The notes: generated by a model from the letters alone, not told the origin. DNA of 64,000 bases from an uncultured Chloroflexus sp. (GCF_937129525.1 NZ_CAKZNK010000143.1:1-64000); one strand, 5' to 3'; positions 1-10,473 are shown, counted from the stretch's first letter. Made by a program: numbers and translations.

Positions 1-3000
1 GCCAGATTGGTAAAGGCATAATTGCCATTGGCATCGGTCGTAGCAGTGGCAACCAGTTCGTCATCGGCAGTGCCGGCAACGCCATCAAAACCGGGCCGGT
101 AGAGACGCACCTCCACCCCACTAATGCCAGGTTCTCCACCATCCTGAATGCCGTTATAGTTCTGATCATTCCACACCCGGTCGCCCAGGCGAGCCAACGG
201 CGCGACCAGTCCGGCGTCCCAGGTCACATCGGTCTGATTGGCAACCAGCGTGATCACCGGCGTCAAACCGCCAGAATCGACATCGCTATCGAGCGCATCG
301 TTGCCACCCTGATCAGCGGTCGTAAAGCTAAATCCGGCGGGAAGGTTGCTGAAGCGTACCCGGTAAGAGCCGGCGACCAAACCGGTAAAGCCGTAGCGTC
401 CAGCAGCATCGGTGACAGTCAAGGTTGGTTGCACTCCCGGCGCAGTCGGATTGCTATCGATCGGATTGCCACTACCATCAAGCAGCTCAACCGTCACGCC
501 AGCCACGCCCGGTTCGCCGGTATCCTGCACGCCATCGTTATCGGTATCAAACCAGACCCGGTCGCCAAGAGCAGCGCCGTTTACAAACCCAAAATCGAGC
601 GTCTGATTGCCGTTTGCGTTATCGCCATCACCGGTTGGTTCACCACCGACCGACAACGTCACTGGCAACGAACGAACAGTTCCCCCGATCAAACCACCAT
701 TATCATCGTAATCAATATCATTGTCGGGATCGGGCGCCGGATCGTTGCCACTGCTCGACCGCATCCCGAAGAGTGCGCCGCCCGGCGCAAAGTTATCATC
801 GTCGATCACGACGATGTAGACCCCTGCGACCAGATTGGTGAACTGGTAATAGCCAGCGATACCACTGACCGTGCCAGTAACTGCGCCAGCCACGTACTCA
901 CCCGGATCAGGGGTACCGTTATTATTCACATCACGGAAGAGACTGAGCCGAACGCCATCGATCCCACTCTCACCATCAGACGGCTCGTAGCGTCCATCAT
1001 TATCGCGATCAAGCCAGACGCGATCACCCAACCGGAGCGTACCGTCAGGAACCAGCAAACCGGCGTCACGACTGCGATCCAATTGATTGGCAGCCAGACT
1101 AAAGCTACCGGTGCGCCCGGTTGACGGATTGGCATCCGAGTCGCGTTCGTCATCGCTACCTGCATCAACGATGGTAAACGAGAAGCCAGTCGGCAACACA
1201 AACTCGACCGTGTAGCTACCCGGAGTTAAACCGCTAAAGAGATAGTAGCCGGGATTTCCAAGCAGATCATCGCCGGTCACCGTCTCGGCAATGAGTGTAT
1301 TACTGGCATCGTACAGCCGCACCGTAATGCCATTAACGCCATCACTGGAAGGTTCATCCTGAATTCCATTGCCATTGCGGTCGATCCAGACATAATTACC
1401 GACCGCCGTCACCCTCACCAGACCCACATCCCAGGTATCGTCATTTTCACCCGACACCAGCTCAGTGACAGCGCTGTAGCCAGTTGCGGGATTAACATCC
1501 GAATCGCGGCTCTCATCGCCACCCTGATCGGGAGTGGTGAAACCATAACCTGCCGGCGGCGTTACCCGCACATAGTAATTGCCTGGCAAAATGTCATTAT
1601 CGTCAGAGAAGAGATAGTAGCCAGGGTTGCCATCGTTATCGGGACCAGAGAGAGTAAAGCCAACCCAGCGATCGCCAGTGCTCGGTCCGGCAATACCATC
1701 GCTATCCTCATAGAAATCGATCCGCGCCCCATTCACCCCGACTTCGCCAGTATCCTGAATACCGTTCAGGTTTGCATCAAGCCAGACATAGTTGCCGTAA
1801 GAGGGCGGGATGATCGGGCCACGCTTAATACCAACCCGTGGCGGCTCGGCAGCCTGCAACGGATTGCCATTAATGTCGGTCGCCCGATAAGCAAAGGTAT
1901 TCCAGGCGATCTCACCTGGTGTGCCACCCACTGGCGCGCGCATCGGCCAGGTTATAACGAGCGAGTCTTGCGGGTAGAGAATGCGGCTACCGAAGTCGAT
2001 CCGCACTGCGCGCACTGTCGTAATGTCAGCGGGCAATTCAGTTGACCATTGCGGATCGACACAGCCAGGGGAATCAATGGGATTACCGTTAATATCCGTC
2101 AAACCCAGGTCAGGATTGCGGCACGGGTTGCTGGTTGTGCTGTAGTACACCGTCGCGCCATCAGGCGCCTCAATCGGGCCGGCCAGATAGGGTTGCCATT
2201 GGCTCGCACGCGAATCGTTGAACCGCACCACGCCAACATCACCAACCCAGGGCAAAATATCGATCAAGACCAGATTGGTCAAGGCCACTGAATTGGTATT
2301 AGTGATAATCAAGCGATAGTCGGCCATACCACCAGGCGTAGTAAGACCGGTATCGGGATCGCGCGTCCATTCAGTATCAAGCTGACCCAACACCCACTTG
2401 GCCGACTCGGCGCTCGCCGTTGCAGCGAGGCTCAAACTGGTGATCGACGACGAGCAGATCAGCTCACTGGTATTGCCATCGCCATCAAGATCATTCGTAT
2501 CAGGATACTGGCTATTGCACCGGTCGATAAAGATCTCATCCGATGGATTGGCAAAAGCTGCCAGCGCCGCAGTATTTGTAATCGTGCCGGCCAGCGTTGC
2601 CGGATCGATGCGGGCCTGGAAACGGATCGTAAACGACTCGCCAGGCGGCAGGCTATAGCCATTCCAGCGCCAGCGCAGCAGAGTGCGCCCCGTTCCATTG
2701 TAATTATTGATGACTTCTAAAACTGGATCAGGCGCGCCAGACGGACGCGCGACAACTGTGGAGCTACCAGGCACATAGATAAGGCTTTGCACCAGCAGAT
2801 CGGCCAGCACCGGATCGATCATACTGGCAGCCGGACTGCCCACTGGCGTGTTTGCCAGGGTAATCGTATATTCCACCGTATCGCCGGCATAGGCAATGGT
2901 CGGATTGACCGTCTTATTCACTTCCGCGCGCGATCCCGGCTCAATAATCCGCGTCCGGGCTTCATCGACGCGGGTGGCAGTATAACCATTATAGGTAAAC

Positions 3001-4358
3001 GTACTGGTCGCCTGATTGACGATCACGGCATTCACCGGCACTGAAGTCACAACGGCGCTGAAGTTATGGCCGGTAGCGCTGAAACCAAACGGCAGCGGAT
3101 CGAGATAGCGCCAGCGAATGGCGGTAATCCGTTCACCGGCAGCGAGGGTGAGGGTACTGCATCCACCGCCGGTATTCGGCGCAATATTCACACAACTGGT
3201 CGAAGTAAAGGGGCTACCAGGAACAGCGGTAAACGATGGATTGAGATTGGTCGCGTACTCGAGCGCAACGCGGATCCCGGCGACACTGCCGCCACCGGCA
3301 GTGATGCGGGTAACTTCCAGCTCTGGCGGCACCGGATCGGTCACCACCACATCATTCAACTCGGTCGTGCCGGTATTAACTGTACTGATCGTATAGGTCA
3401 CAGTACTGCCGACCAGCGCCGAATCGGGACCATTCTTGCCAAACCCGTAGCCAGGGGTAGGAGGCTGAATGCGACGGACATCATCATCGGTCAGAGTCAG
3501 GGTCACCGAGCCGGCCTGAGCAGTGACCTCCATTGCATTGCGCACCTCGGCGCCAACGGTGAAGGTAGTTGAAGGGAAGATCACTGTGACCGAGCGTGTC
3601 ACACAGAGTGGCGCAGGCACAGAAAGACTGGTGGCCGGCCATGTCACGGTATTCGTGGCGCCATTGTAGGTACCGCCATCAGACGCGCTAACAAAGACAA
3701 CGCCGGCGGGAAGCGTATCGACAATCTGGACATTCGTCAGATTCAGCGCGCCAGAGCCATTATCAGGAATACATACCTGCAACTGGTACGTTGTCGGCAC
3801 ATCAGGCGCGCCGCCGGAAACAAACGTCTTCTCTGCCACCGCGCGCGGTTCGGCGCGCGCCGTGATGGTGAGGAGATTAGAAAGGCGCGGCGGCGCAGTT
3901 GTAGAGCGCATCTCGGCGCGCAGCGTAGCTGTAGTTCCATCCGGGGTTGTGCCGGCGGGGAAGCGCACGCGCAACTCCAATCGACCGGTACTGCCGGCGG
4001 AAAGCGGCGCATTAAACGTCCAGGTAACCGCGCGCGTAGCCGGGTTATAGGTAGACATTGTGCCAGCGCCGAGCGACTGCACATCACCGGCGCCACCGGC
4101 CAGTTCTGGCGGGATCACCATCGTTACAGTGGCATTTTCGCACGGTGTATTGACAACGCTCGAACAACTGTAATCGACGTTGATCACCGACCAATCGCCA
4201 CTATTCACGACCGGGAAATTCGTACTGAGCACAACACTGACGGTGGCATTAGCCAAAACCACATCAGGCCGCAAAACCACAACCATCAGCGCGACAATCA
4301 ACAGAACGCTCAACAACGAGCGGCGAACAACGATGAACTGCTGCGACATACGCCACAT
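1..4358 (-). CDS. Large secreted surface protein, truncated at the left window edge: N-terminal signal/TM segment, DUF11-like repeats, then about five SdrD_B-like repeats
   Basis: Reverse translation from 4358 gives [56 protein letters not shown]. Repeated GDRVW/GNYVW motifs followed by D-x-N-x-N-G-x-x-D, e.g. near 173, 554 and 1016, all in the same frame as the start. Absent from the ORF track because it has no stop inside the window. The start could be 4358 or 4349. Confidence 0.85.
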   Translation of the reverse strand, partial: MWRMSQQFIVVRRSLLSVLLIVALMVVVLRPDVVLANATVSVVLSTNFPVVNSGDWSVINVDYSCSSVVNTPCENATVTMVIPPELAGGAGDVQSLGAGTMSTYNPATRAVTWTFNAPLSAGSTGRLELRVRFPAGTTPDGTTATLRAEMRSTTAPPRLSNLLTITARAEPRAVAEKTFVSGGAPDVPTTYQLQVCIPDNGSGALNLTNVQIVDTLPAGVVFVSASDGGTYNGATNTVTWPATSLSVPAPLCVTRSVTVIFPSTTFTVGAEVRNAMEVTAQAGSVTLTLTDDDVRRIQPPTPGYGFGKNGPDSALVGSTVTYTISTVNTGTTELNDVVVTDPVPPELEVTRITAGGGSVAGIRVALEYATNLNPSFTAVPGSPFTSTSCVNIAPNTGGGCSTLTLAAGERITAIRWRYLDPLPFGFSATGHNFSAVVTSVPVNAVIVNQATSTFTYNGYTATRVDEARTRIIEPGSRAEVNKTVNPTIAYAGDTVEYTITLANTPVGSPAASMIDPVLADLLVQSLIYVPGSSTVVARPSGAPDPVLEVINNYNGTGRTLLRWRWNGYSLPPGESFTIRFQARIDPATLAGTITNTAALAAFANPSDEIFIDRCNSQYPDTNDLDGDGNTSELICSSSITSLSLAATASAESAKWVLGQLDTEWTRDPDTGLTTPGGMADYRLIITNTNSVALTNLVLIDILPWVGDVGVVRFNDSRASQWQPYLAGPIEAPDGATVYYSTTSNPCRNPDLGLTDINGNPIDSPGCVDPQWSTELPADITTVRAVRIDFGSRILYPQDSLVITWPMRAPVGGTPGEIAWNTFAYRATDINGNPLQAAEPPRVGIKRGPIIPPSYGNYVWLDANLNGIQDTGEVGVNGARIDFYEDSDGIAGPSTGDRWVGFTLSGPDNDGNPGYYLFSDDNDILPGNYYVRVTPPAGYGFTTPDQGGDESRDSDVNPATGYSAVTELVSGENDDTWDVGLVRVTAVGNYVWIDRNGNGIQDEPSSDGVNGITVRLYDASNTLIAETVTGDDLLGNPGYYLFSGLTPGSYTVEFVLPTGFSFTIVDAGSDDERDSDANPSTGRTGSFSLAANQLDRSRDAGLLVPDGTLRLGDRVWLDRDNDGRYEPSDGESGIDGVRLSLFRDVNNNGTPDPGEYVAGAVTGTVSGIAGYYQFTNLVAGVYIVVIDDDNFAPGGALFGMRSSSGNDPAPDPDNDIDYDDNGGLIGGTVRSLPVTLSVGGEPTGDGDNANGNQTLDFGFVNGAALGDRVWFDTDNDGVQDTGEPGVAGVTVELLDGSGNPIDSNPTAPGVQPTLTVTDAAGRYGFTGLVAGSYRVRFSNLPAGFSFTTADQGGNDALDSDVDSGGLTPVITLVANQTDVTWDAGLVAPLARLGDRVWNDQNYNGIQDGGEPGISGVEVRLYRPGFDGVAGTADDELVATATTDANGNYAFTNL
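155..1830 (-). repeat. Array of about five SdrD_B-like protein repeats (about 370-460 bp each)
   Basis: [10 protein letters not shown] (about 173), [10 protein letters not shown] (about 554), [10 protein letters not shown] (about 1016), GNYVWIDRN (about 1395), GNYVWLDAN (about 1780), each followed by a YxFTNL-type motif. Confidence 0.75.
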
Positions 4359-4829
4359 ATTCCTGTGTGAAGACAACGATTGCATCAGTTGCTGAGCAAC
4401 AACCGAAACGCGACCGAATGGTCAAGAAAAAGTATATGCCTGACGCCGAACCAATGCATTACCAGAATTGACGACGAACGTTCAAACGTATCGTCATCGA
4501 TCTGATGGCAGCGACAACCGGCGCATATCGCGGCACACAATTGTGATGAAGGCGGCCTGGTTTGGTTTGTGAATTGAAACTGACTGATACGGTCGCAACC
4601 TTTCTTACCAAAAGGTAGAGAGTTCGCAACCGTCACAATACCCGGCTTCTGCCCGAATAGTACCGATTGCCATGCAATTGACAATCATACCTGATTGGTT
4701 GAACCTTCAGCGACGCCTTACCTCTTTGCAATAAGACTTCAAACAAGAGAGCAGCGCATTTCTGACGAAAATTCATGCATATATGCAATTTTTTGAAACT
4801 GACAAGCGATTGCACAATTTTTGCAAATA

Positions 4830-4858
4830 TTGCACACGACTGTAATATATGCTATACT
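4830..4858 (+). promoter_or_regulatory. Sigma70-type promoter for the bch cluster: TTGCAC-N17-TATACT
   Basis: TTGCAC 4830-4835, 17-nt spacer, TATACT 4853-4858, upstream of the PucC-like gene in an AT-rich divergent region. Confidence 0.6.
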
Positions 4859-5013
4859 CACGCCGAAAAGAACATCCCGAAAACCTCGAATATTTACAGT
4901 GACCGGTCGCCGCGTCTGCAAGTAGCGAATGCTTAATGTCACCTGAAAAAATGTAGTGCGAACTCCGCGCTACAGCGTTATTCGCCTCTCTCACAGCTAG
5001 AAAGGTGCGCGTA

Positions 5014-6372
5014 ATGGGCCTGATCCGTTTCGCCGTCAAAACCTTTCGCCTCTCGCTCATGCGGGTTGGCGCCGGATGGATGTTCGCTTTGTTAACCTTT
5101 AATTTTAACCGGGTCTCAATTGCTGACCTGGGCGCAATGGCAGTCATTGTCACCACCCTTATCGGTCTCCATCACTTTATCTCGTTTTTCCAGGTCTACT
5201 GGGGTCGTTTCACCGATCGCTACCCGATCTTCGGCTTGCGACGCACACCCTATGTCATCCTTTCTAACGTTGGCGCGGCATTGATCTTTATGGCCTTGCC
5301 GGGTATTGCGGTTGGGTTAGGCGAGCGATCCGTTATCGCCACGATCGAAGCCTTTGCGTTGATCTTTATCTTTGGCGTGCTGATGGCGATGAACGGCAGC
5401 TCATCGAATGCACTGATTGCCGAGGTTACAACACCGAAAGAGCGCGGCGCCGTTGTGGCCTTCATCTGGGCGACCGTCATTATCAGCGGCATCGTTTCGG
5501 CGGGCGTGTCGCGCGCCATTATGCCGACCTACTCACCCGAGACGATGCAACAGTTGTACAACTTGACTCCGATCATCGTGACGGTGACCGTACTGCTCGG
5601 CGTGCTCGGCCTGGAAAAACCTATCTCGCCAGAAGAGCACCGCAAACTCCTGCTGGCAGCGCCTGAAAAGGGTGAGGCCGGTCCAATTGAGACGTGGCGC
5701 GTAGCGACGAATCTGATGGGCCACAATCCCCAGGTGCGTGGCTTCTTCCTCTTCGTGCTACTGGCGATTATGGGTATCTTCTTGCAAGATGCCATTCTCG
5801 AGCCATTTGGCGCTGAAGTGTTCGGTCTGCCGCAAAAAGACACTGCCGCCTTCCAACAGTACTGGGGCGCTGGCGCACTGCTTGGCATGCTGACCATCGG
5901 TATTCTGTCAAGTATCTTTTCGATTGCCAAGAAGACCATTGCAACCCTGGGCGGCCTGGGTGTTGCCGGTGGGTTGGCGATGCTGGCCATCTCTGCATTC
6001 ACGCATCAGCAGAGCATTATTATGCCCGCTCTCTTGATCATGGGGCTGGGGATTGGGTTCTTCAATGTCGGCGCGCTGGCGATGATGATGGAAATGACCG
6101 TTGAAGGCCAGACGGGGCTGTATATGGGGATGTGGGGCATGGCTCAGGGTCTGGGCAACGGTTTTGCGAATGTCATCAGCGGTCTCGGCCATACAGTGAT
6201 GATCGAAGGTGGCATCGTCTCTCCCGCTGTCGGCTATGGTCTTGTGTTTGGTATCGAAACGCTGTTAATGGTCACTGCCATTGGTATTCTGCGCGGAATT
6301 TCGGTGCAAGAGTTTAAAGGTCTCACGCGCCGGGATATTACGACCGCCCTGGCAATGGATACGGCTTCCTGA
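5014..6372 (+). CDS. PucC/LhaA-like (BCD family) MFS protein, bacteriochlorophyll or light-harvesting assembly factor
   Basis: Polytopic membrane protein with FNRVSIADLGAMAVIVTTLIGLHHFISFFQVYWGRFTDRYPIFGLRRTPYV, typical of the PucC/LhaA family; next to bch genes. SD AAGGTG 6 nt before ATG 5014. Confidence 0.8.
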   Translation: MGLIRFAVKTFRLSLMRVGAGWMFALLTFNFNRVSIADLGAMAVIVTTLIGLHHFISFFQVYWGRFTDRYPIFGLRRTPYVILSNVGAALIFMALPGIAVGLGERSVIATIEAFALIFIFGVLMAMNGSSSNALIAEVTTPKERGAVVAFIWATVIISGIVSAGVSRAIMPTYSPETMQQLYNLTPIIVTVTVLLGVLGLEKPISPEEHRKLLLAAPEKGEAGPIETWRVATNLMGHNPQVRGFFLFVLLAIMGIFLQDAILEPFGAEVFGLPQKDTAAFQQYWGAGALLGMLTIGILSSIFSIAKKTIATLGGLGVAGGLAMLAISAFTHQQSIIMPALLIMGLGIGFFNVGALAMMMEMTVEGQTGLYMGMWGMAQGLGNGFANVISGLGHTVMIEGGIVSPAVGYGLVFGIETLLMVTAIGILRGISVQEFKGLTRRDITTALAMDTAS

Positions 6373-6521
6373 TAGTTGTGAGCGGATTGGCGCAAGGTTT
6401 GCGAGCAGGTTCAACGTCAAACACAGGCTGCTTTGCCGACCTCCCATGCTTTGTGTCAATACTGCTCTGGTTCGCTTGAAACAAAACCGGCTCACCTGCC
6501 CGGCGGAAAGACCTTACCGGT

Positions 6522-7331
6522 ATGGCGCTTGAGATTGCCTTCGATAAAATTGCTGACGTTTATGATGCCCAGCGCGCCCATCCACCCGCAGTAGCAACGG
6601 CGATCGGGCAAGCTATTATGGCTCAGATTGGCAGCGGCGCGCGCGTGCTAGAGATCGGTGTTGGGAGCGGACGCATTGCCTTACCGGTTGCCGCTGCCGG
6701 CGGGCAGGTGATCGGGATCGACATTTCAGACGGAATGCTGGCTGCTGCGCGCGAGCGAGCCAGGCAGGCAGCGCTGGTTTTGTCGCTGGTTAAAGCCGAT
6801 GCCCAGGCTCTGCCGTTCGCCGACGCAACGTTCGATGCCACCCTGGCAGTGCACGTGCTCCATCTCCTTCCTGACTGGCGGGCAGCGCTGGCCGAGATGG
6901 TGCGCGTAACCAGAATGGGTGGGGTAATCATTCAGGGCACCGATTGGCGTGACCCGGCCTCGTGTGTCGGTCTCCTCCGCGGACAACTACGGCAGGCTGT
7001 GATGGATCTGCTCCCTGGCGCGCGTCCACCCGGCGCCGGCGCTGCGGTGAGTCAGCATTTGACCAAACTTGGCGCGCCGGCAGGTGAACCGATTGAAGCA
7101 GCGCGCTGGCAACGCACTGTCAGCCCCGCCGAAGTGATCAGCGGCATGGCTGCTCGGATTGACGCCGAAACCTGGGCCTTGAGCGATGACATCCTGTCAG
7201 CGGCTATCGAGCGCGTGCAGGCATGGGCCCAACAACGCTGGCCTGATTTGAACGAACCCCAGGTGGTTGAACATCGGTTTCTTCTGACGGTGAGTCGCGT
7301 CGGTGGCATAACGCCGGCAACCAGCGAATAA
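6522..7331 (+). CDS. Class I SAM-dependent methyltransferase
   Basis: VLEIGVGSGRIALPVAAAGGQVIGIDISDGML motif I; within the bch cluster. Confidence 0.8.
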   Translation: MALEIAFDKIADVYDAQRAHPPAVATAIGQAIMAQIGSGARVLEIGVGSGRIALPVAAAGGQVIGIDISDGMLAAARERARQAALVLSLVKADAQALPFADATFDATLAVHVLHLLPDWRAALAEMVRVTRMGGVIIQGTDWRDPASCVGLLRGQLRQAVMDLLPGARPPGAGAAVSQHLTKLGAPAGEPIEAARWQRTVSPAEVISGMAARIDAETWALSDDILSAAIERVQAWAQQRWPDLNEPQVVEHRFLLTVSRVGGITPATSE

Positions 7332-7348
7332 TGCGGAGGACACGGGTT

Positions 7349-7837
7349 ATGTACACTCCTGAACAGCTCGAACGGCGTAACCGTTCGCCATGGACAAAAG
7401 CGCAGTTTATCCTGGCGCCGATTCAGTTTATCGTCTTTCTCATCAGCTTTGGATTGGTTATTCGCTATCTTGCTACGGGTGAAGGGTATTGGATCGCGAC
7501 GATCAGTGTCTGGATCAAGATTGCGCTGATTTGGGCGCTGACGATCACCGGAATGTTGTGGGAACACGACATCTACGGGAAATACTTTATGGCGCCTGAA
7601 TTCTTCTGGGAAGATTTAGGCAATCTGATCGCGATCCTGACCCATAACGCCTATTTCGTTGCGGTCTGGCTCAAGCTCGATGACCGCACAGTGATGTGGG
7701 TGATGGTGTTTGCCTACGTGACCTACCTGTTTAACGCTGGCCAATTCCTCTGGCGTGGGATCCGTTCGGCGAAGGAGCGTCGCCTGTTGCAGGCTCAATT
7801 ACAGGCGCAGGCAGCCGGAGCTTCGAAGGCTTCCTGA
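7349..7837 (+). CDS. bchF: 2-vinyl bacteriochlorophyllide hydratase BchF
   Basis: YTPEQLERRNRSPWTKAQFILAPIQFIVFLISFGLVIRYLATGEGY...APEFFWEDLGNL...NAGQFLW matches the BchF family pattern. SD GGAGGA places the start at 7349 rather than 7331. Confidence 0.85.
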   Translation: MYTPEQLERRNRSPWTKAQFILAPIQFIVFLISFGLVIRYLATGEGYWIATISVWIKIALIWALTITGMLWEHDIYGKYFMAPEFFWEDLGNLIAILTHNAYFVAVWLKLDDRTVMWVMVFAYVTYLFNAGQFLWRGIRSAKERRLLQAQLQAQAAGASKAS

Positions 7838-7921
7838 TCGGGTGAAGCATTCAATCGGTATCTTCGGGTAGTGTTGCTGACCAGAATTTACGCTTCGGCG
7901 TACTAGAAAGTAGATCGTCGT

Positions 7922-8911
7922 ATGCCGATCAAATCGCGCGCGGTAGTTATTCCGAAACGGAATACGATCGAAATTCGCACGGTGCAGGTCAACGAGCCGA
8001 AAGCCGGTGATGTGCTGATTAAAACCGCGTTTACCTCGATCAGCGCCGGCACTGAGCGCATGTTGCTCGACGGACGGTTGCCACAGCCCCAACTCCTCTT
8101 CCCTGTGGTGCCCGGCTATGAGACGGTCGGACAGGTGGTGCAGGTCGGAAGCAAAGCGCCTAAGGAGTTACTCGGACAGTGGGTGTATATCGGCGGCGCG
8201 CGCTGTTTCCGCGGCGTCAATGCAGCCTGGGGCGGACAGAGCGAGTATATTACCGCCGAGCACGAACGGGTAGTGCCGTTAGGCCCAATTGATCCGGCTA
8301 CCGGCGTGCTGTTAGCGCTGGCGGCCACTGCGTTACACGGCGTCAAGATCGGTCAGATCCGCCGCACCGACCGCGTACTGGTGTTGGGGCAGGGCATTGT
8401 TGGCCAGTTGGCAGCGCGATTGGCGAAACTGGTCGGCGCGCACCACGTCGCCGTTGCCGACCGCGTTGCAGTACGCTTGCAGGCCAGCCAGGCTGATCAG
8501 GTTATCGACGTTACCCGCGAGTCGCTTGATGAGGCAATTGGTGAGGCAAAAGTAGATGTCCTGATCGAGGCGACCGGCTCGATGGGAGCGTTGTCAGGCG
8601 CGCTGCCGTTGCTCGCCAATCACGGGCGGGTGGTACTGCTCGGCTACTATGACCATATCAATATTCCATATGCGCCGGTTTTTATGCGGGAAGCGCAGAT
8701 CCTGATCGCGCGTGAATGGGAGTTTGGTCCCGACGGCGACCTCCCGCGCGTGCGCGATATGCTCGCCAGTGGTGAATTGAATGTTGATGGATTGCTGACG
8801 CATCACGTGCCACTTGACCGGATTCAGGCTGCCTATCGCCTGGCGCTCGAAGACCCTGCTTGCTTAAAAGTGGTTGTGACATGGCCACAGAATGGCGCTG
8901 ATCCGACCTGA
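7922..8911 (+). CDS. bchC: Bacteriochlorophyllide dehydrogenase BchC (zinc-type alcohol dehydrogenase-like)
   Basis: TSISAGTERMLLDGRLP, PGYETVGQVV, VLVLGQGIVGQLAARLAKL; cluster context. Confidence 0.85.
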   Translation: MPIKSRAVVIPKRNTIEIRTVQVNEPKAGDVLIKTAFTSISAGTERMLLDGRLPQPQLLFPVVPGYETVGQVVQVGSKAPKELLGQWVYIGGARCFRGVNAAWGGQSEYITAEHERVVPLGPIDPATGVLLALAATALHGVKIGQIRRTDRVLVLGQGIVGQLAARLAKLVGAHHVAVADRVAVRLQASQADQVIDVTRESLDEAIGEAKVDVLIEATGSMGALSGALPLLANHGRVVLLGYYDHINIPYAPVFMREAQILIAREWEFGPDGDLPRVRDMLASGELNVDGLLTHHVPLDRIQAAYRLALEDPACLKVVVTWPQNGADPT

Positions 8912-8984
8912 CAGGATCCGGTTGTGAGCGATCAAATAGCGGTGGATCACAACGCCCGGTAGTAGGCTCAGTTTTAGCAAGATT

Positions 8985-9013
8985 GTGGTGACCTGATGCA
9001 ACCAGGTCACCAC
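8985..9013. promoter_or_regulatory. Perfect 11-bp inverted repeat in the bchC-bchX intergenic leader
   Basis: GTGGTGACCTG-atgcaac-CAGGTCACCAC, 20 nt before the bchX ATG. Confidence 0.55.
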
Positions 9014-9032
9014 CTGGAAAGAGACACCGAGT

Positions 9033-10268
9033 ATGCCAGCGAATCCCAGGCAGAAACAAAGCGGTTCAACTGCGCGAATGCTGGCCGTCTACGGCAAAGG
9101 CGGCATGGGAAAGTCATTCTTTACCACCAATCTGGTCAGCAAACTGGCGCTGCTGGGTAATCGCGTGCTCCAGCTCGGCTGCGATCCGAAGCACGATAGC
9201 TGCAATGCGCTCTTTGGCGGTGTAAGCCTGCCTACGCTTGGCGATGTCTGGCGTGAATTCAAAGAAGCCGGACGCGAAGAAGAACTGGCAGCCCACCACG
9301 TCATTTTTAAGACTACCATTATGAATGGTGCCGCAACCGTCTACGGCTGCGAGATCGGCGGCCCCGAGGTTGGACGCGGCTGCGGCGGACGCGGTATCAC
9401 CTTTGGCTTCGATATGCTGGAAAAGTTTGGCCTCAGCCAGTGGGCACTCGATTATGTGGTGATGGACTTTCTGGGTGATGTGGTATGCGGCGGTTTTGCG
9501 ACTCCGCTCTCCCGATCACTGGCGGAAGAGGTGATCATTTTGTGCGGTAATGACCGCCAGAGCCTTTACGCCGCCAACAATATCGCCAGCGCCGCCAAAT
9601 ACTTTGCCAGTATGGGTGGGCGCACGAAGTTGCTGGGGCTGGTTGTGAATCGCGATGACGGCAGCGGCGTGGCTGCTCGCTTCGCCGAAAAGATTAACCT
9701 GCCGATCCTGGCCAGCATCCCGCTTGACCGCACAGTACGCGAACTGGCTGATGCCTGCAAGCTGGCACTGCAAGAGCCGCGCTTTGATGCTATCTTCGAC
9801 CGCCTGGCCCGCCAGATCATCGACCGCACCCTGCCGGTCGTCAATATGGAAGATGTGCGACCACTCGAATACAAAGAGTTCCTGAGTGTGTTTGGCGCCG
9901 AAGAGCCTGATATTGTCCCCGATGGCGCGAGCGCCGAGGAGCTATTTGGCGGCAAATCGATCCGTCAACCGGCGCCGGTGATCACACTGGGTTTGATGGA
10001 GCGAGCCGTTGGCGACAAACCGGATATGGATGCGCCTACCCGGATGGTGGTGAAGCGTCTGCTGAAAGAGTTGGGTATGTATGTCACCGAGGCCGCTTAT
10101 GACCCGAAAAAGGGCATGACGTTAACCGTTGACGGACACACCACCATTTGTATGGGTAACACTGACGATCTTGACAGCAAAATTGCGATACTGGCCGCAT
10201 TGCAGCGTTCGGGCGAACAATTTCGCTACGTTGACCTGCGCCGTCCGGCCAGTCCATTTTACCGTTAG
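9033..10268 (+). CDS. bchX: Chlorophyllide reductase iron-protein subunit BchX with a C-terminal FtsQ/DivIB-like extension
   Basis: YGKGGMGKSFFTTNLVSKLALLGNRVLQLGCDPKHDSC (P-loop), GRGCGGRGI, FLGDVVCGGFATP (Fe-S cysteine region) identify BchX. The last roughly 100 aa lie beyond the usual BchX end. Confidence 0.85.
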   Translation: MPANPRQKQSGSTARMLAVYGKGGMGKSFFTTNLVSKLALLGNRVLQLGCDPKHDSCNALFGGVSLPTLGDVWREFKEAGREEELAAHHVIFKTTIMNGAATVYGCEIGGPEVGRGCGGRGITFGFDMLEKFGLSQWALDYVVMDFLGDVVCGGFATPLSRSLAEEVIILCGNDRQSLYAANNIASAAKYFASMGGRTKLLGLVVNRDDGSGVAARFAEKINLPILASIPLDRTVRELADACKLALQEPRFDAIFDRLARQIIDRTLPVVNMEDVRPLEYKEFLSVFGAEEPDIVPDGASAEELFGGKSIRQPAPVITLGLMERAVGDKPDMDAPTRMVVKRLLKELGMYVTEAAYDPKKGMTLTVDGHTTICMGNTDDLDSKIAILAALQRSGEQFRYVDLRRPASPFYR

Positions 10269-10311
10269 TCAAGCGGCATTGTAACCGCGAGCCGGATGAT
10301 GGAGGTGAGCG

Positions 10312-10473
10312 ATGCGGCTACGCCTGGTCACCAAACCGATGGAGTATCGGGTAGCGCCACTGATGCTCAGAGTGCGCTGGTGGATCGAGGGATGGATCTG
10401 GCGCTGGGGTCAAACCGCAGCGGCACTACACGCCGATAACCCGGAGTCGCAGAATCCGTTCTGGAGGCGGTAA
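10312..10473 (+). CDS. 53-aa Trp-rich small protein in the bch operon (not in the ORF track)
   Basis: MRLRLVTKPMEYRVAPLMLRVRWWIEGWIWRWGQTAAALHADNPESQNPFWRR; SD GGAGGTG 4 nt upstream; its TAA overlaps the next ATG (TAATG). Confidence 0.65.
   Translation: MRLRLVTKPMEYRVAPLMLRVRWWIEGWIWRWGQTAAALHADNPESQNPFWRR

Noticed and set aside
412-4096. Many + and - strand ORFs of 60-230 aa (e.g. 429..1124 +, 3066..3572 +)
   Set aside because: They overlap the long minus-strand SdrD_B/DUF11 gene in other frames and have low-complexity, composition-driven translations.
4385-5156. Four minus-strand ORFs in the divergent promoter region (4385..4684, 4633..4815, 4739..4942, 4773..5156)
   Set aside because: They overlap one another and the bch promoter region or the start of the PucC-like gene; no SD or family motif.
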